Below are positions 63,793-64,000 of a stretch of DNA of 64,000 nt, piece after piece. The stretch comes from Amblyomma americanum (Eukaryota > Arthropoda > Arachnida > Ixodida > Ixodidae), in contig NC_135502.1 in NCBI RefSeq assembly GCF_052857255.1, positions 155,234,599 to 155,298,598 of the forward strand. Direction: 5' to 3'. Position numbers and translations under genes: made by a program. Each line of letters begins with the position of its first letter. The first letter of the stretch is position 1. The notes under the pieces are model-generated. The model saw only the letters and a list, made by a program, of their open reading frames with translations, was not told where the DNA came from and did not search any database.

Positions 63793-64000
63793 TTTCATGT
63801 GTAAGAGCGCCTGCTCTCCTCTGGAGAAACTTGTAGGCAGTAGCCTAGCCACTGCATGTGGCTAGGCCGAGAACGCGCTTGGCTGCGTGATCCCGTGAGG
63901 CACGCTGTGCATGTCGCTCGAGCTCGTTCTGAGCACGGGCCAGTGTTCGCCTACCCGGGCAATAAACCGTTCGCTGGTCTTGCTTTCCTAAACTCAATAT
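63793..64000 (+). repeat. Possible LTR at window edge
   Basis: The last ~200 bp are GC-richer, with an AATAAA at 63961-63966 followed by CCGTTCGCTGGTCTTGC. This resembles the R/U5 end of arthropod LTRs. It starts perhaps at TGTGTAAGAGCGCC (63796). The other end and any primer-binding site lie beyond the window, so the call is tentative. Confidence 0.35.

Overview
This is eukaryotic, repeat-saturated DNA, most likely from an arachnid and probably a hard tick. The evidence is the mix of CR1 elements with short-repeat tails, I/R1-like LINEs with zinc-knuckle ORF1 proteins, GIY-YIG Penelope-like elements (PLEs), Ty3/gypsy elements, and tRNA-derived SINEs whose body resembles the tick 'Ruka' type. 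The species assignment is inference. I see no bacterial operon, CRISPR array, rRNA gene or true tRNA gene, and no confidently identified host gene.

Layout. 1-4718: degenerate LINE L-A whose 858-bp RT segment recurs inverted around a CR1 fragment. 4719-7765: PLE split by gypsy G1. 7766-9089: unassigned, with a 16-bp tandem array. 9090-10900: LINE L-B, ORF1 only. 11445-11750: THAP zinc-finger remnant. 12007-17941: gypsy G2, complete, with two 373-bp LTRs I read as identical. 17942-19470: mostly unassigned. 19470-23784: decayed gypsy G3 with a SINE in its leader. 23815-28578: two CR1 copies, the second split by truncated gypsy G4. 28579-29165: PLE. 29539-29780: STPR-like coding fragment. 29843-35440: near-complete gypsy G5. 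35451-36179: foldback element. 36430-36676: SINE. 37380-40202: LTR element with no coding capacity. 40208-42190: unassigned. 42190-43490: CR1. 43545-49051: LINE L-C. 49735-56340: LINE L-D split by unrelated DNA that includes a PLE hairpin. 56341-56610: SINE. 56611-59640: LINE L-E. 59640-62830: the best candidate for host sequence, including a possible terminal exon with poly(A) signals. 63793-64000: possible LTR edge.

How the parts work. Most coding sequence is mobile-element machinery. In three divergent gypsy elements (G1, G2, G5) gag and pol are joined by a -1 ribosomal frameshift signal at the same place. G1 and G2 have the heptamer GGGAAAC; G5 has GGAAAAC. Each is followed within a few bases by a stem, and in G2 and G5 the stem can form an H-type pseudoknot. 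All four gypsy insertions with readable ends (G1, G2, G4, G5) are flanked by ATAT. Two of these (G1, G4) lack their 5' half yet still have the duplication, and the interrupted host-element frames resume exactly. These features, with the two RT/PLE palindromes, are the main points of interest. Identities and boundaries come from reading alone; no alignment or database search was run.
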